Shown: positions 5,136 to 5,231 of the stretch, one piece after another | Layout of the letters: each line of letters starts with the position of its first letter | How positions within the stretch are numbered: position 1 is the first letter of the stretch | NCBI GenBank assembly: GCA_945861995.1 | Contig: CAMAWZ010000185.1 | Coordinates: forward strand, 1 to 5,231 | DNA length: 5,231 bases | Reading direction: 5' to 3' | Source of the DNA: Pseudorhodobacter antarcticus | Lineage (GTDB): Bacteria > Pseudomonadota > Alphaproteobacteria > Rhodobacterales > Rhodobacteraceae | The notes under the pieces: model-generated | Told to the model about the DNA's origin: nothing | Database searches by the model: none | What the model saw: the letters and a program-made list of their open reading frames with translations, nothing else | Program-made: the position numbers and the translations under genes

Positions 5136-5231
5136 CCCCCCCACTTTTGCGGCTGCGACAGATTGGTTAGACCCTTTTCCCCCTGGCCCAAGTGCAAAAC
5201 CCGTCCCCAAAATCGTCTCGCCCATTACAGG
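5136..5231 (-). pseudogene. rbsK: N-terminal ribokinase fragment in a different frame (frameshift at a G7 run; 5' end beyond the window)
   Basis: Thirty-two codons open to the right edge read PVMGETILGTG, then FALGPGGKGSNQSVAAAK, ending VGG. This is the ribokinase N-terminal region with the GET motif and the GGKGSNQ signature (family form GGKGANQ). It runs straight into the DVHFITRLGRDD of the main body in amino-acid sequence but not in frame: the junction is seven G on the coding strand (plus-strand C 5136-5142), and eight would join the frames. Without repair this frame continues to a TGA at 5046-5048. The ATG at 5225 is unlikely to be the start, because family members have about 20-35 residues before this point. 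It may be a sequencing error, a real mutation, or a slippage site. Confidence 0.8.

Overview
This window looks like chromosomal DNA of an alphaproteobacterium, most likely of the Rhodobacterales (Roseobacter/Rhodobacter relatives). The basis is the moderately high GC, the style of the ValRS and ribokinase sequences, GAGGTG-type ribosome binding sites, and a GC-hairpin plus 'AGGATATTT' tail downstream of genes that I associate with that group. The placement is inference from pattern, not from a search.

Layout. Positions 1-1019 (minus) hold the N-terminal 339 codons of valS (valyl-tRNA synthetase), which runs off the left edge. Its roughly 140-bp leader carries a short tandem repeat and a possible promoter. 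Positions 1157-1588 (minus) encode an Lrp/AsnC-family regulator. Divergent from it, 1812-2969 (plus) encodes a fold-type III PLP-dependent amino acid decarboxylase of the ornithine decarboxylase type. The 223-bp gap between these two starts holds two palindromes, a TATAAT box and RNA-type hairpins, and is probably the control region for both. A clean intrinsic terminator at 3004-3030 closes the decarboxylase unit. Positions 3139-4206 (plus) encode a stand-alone DUF2235 alpha/beta hydrolase. Positions 4375-5231 (minus) carry a PfkB-family sugar kinase, best read as ribokinase. Its 5' end lies beyond the window, and its reading frame is broken at a run of seven G (coding strand).

Between the convergent hydrolase and kinase genes (4207-4374) are two copies of the same compound element, facing each other. 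Each has a G5C/GC5 hairpin, then a second hairpin, then an identical 29-nt tail. The facing tails make a perfect 29-bp inverted repeat.

How the genes relate: the regulator and decarboxylase form a plausible control pair in which an Lrp-type protein responding to an amino acid governs polyamine (putrescine or cadaverine) synthesis. valS, the hydrolase and the kinase look like independent transcription units. I see no mobile element, CRISPR array, tRNA or rRNA. The items most worth a second look are the facing twin elements, the G7 frameshift in the kinase, and the structured decarboxylase leader.
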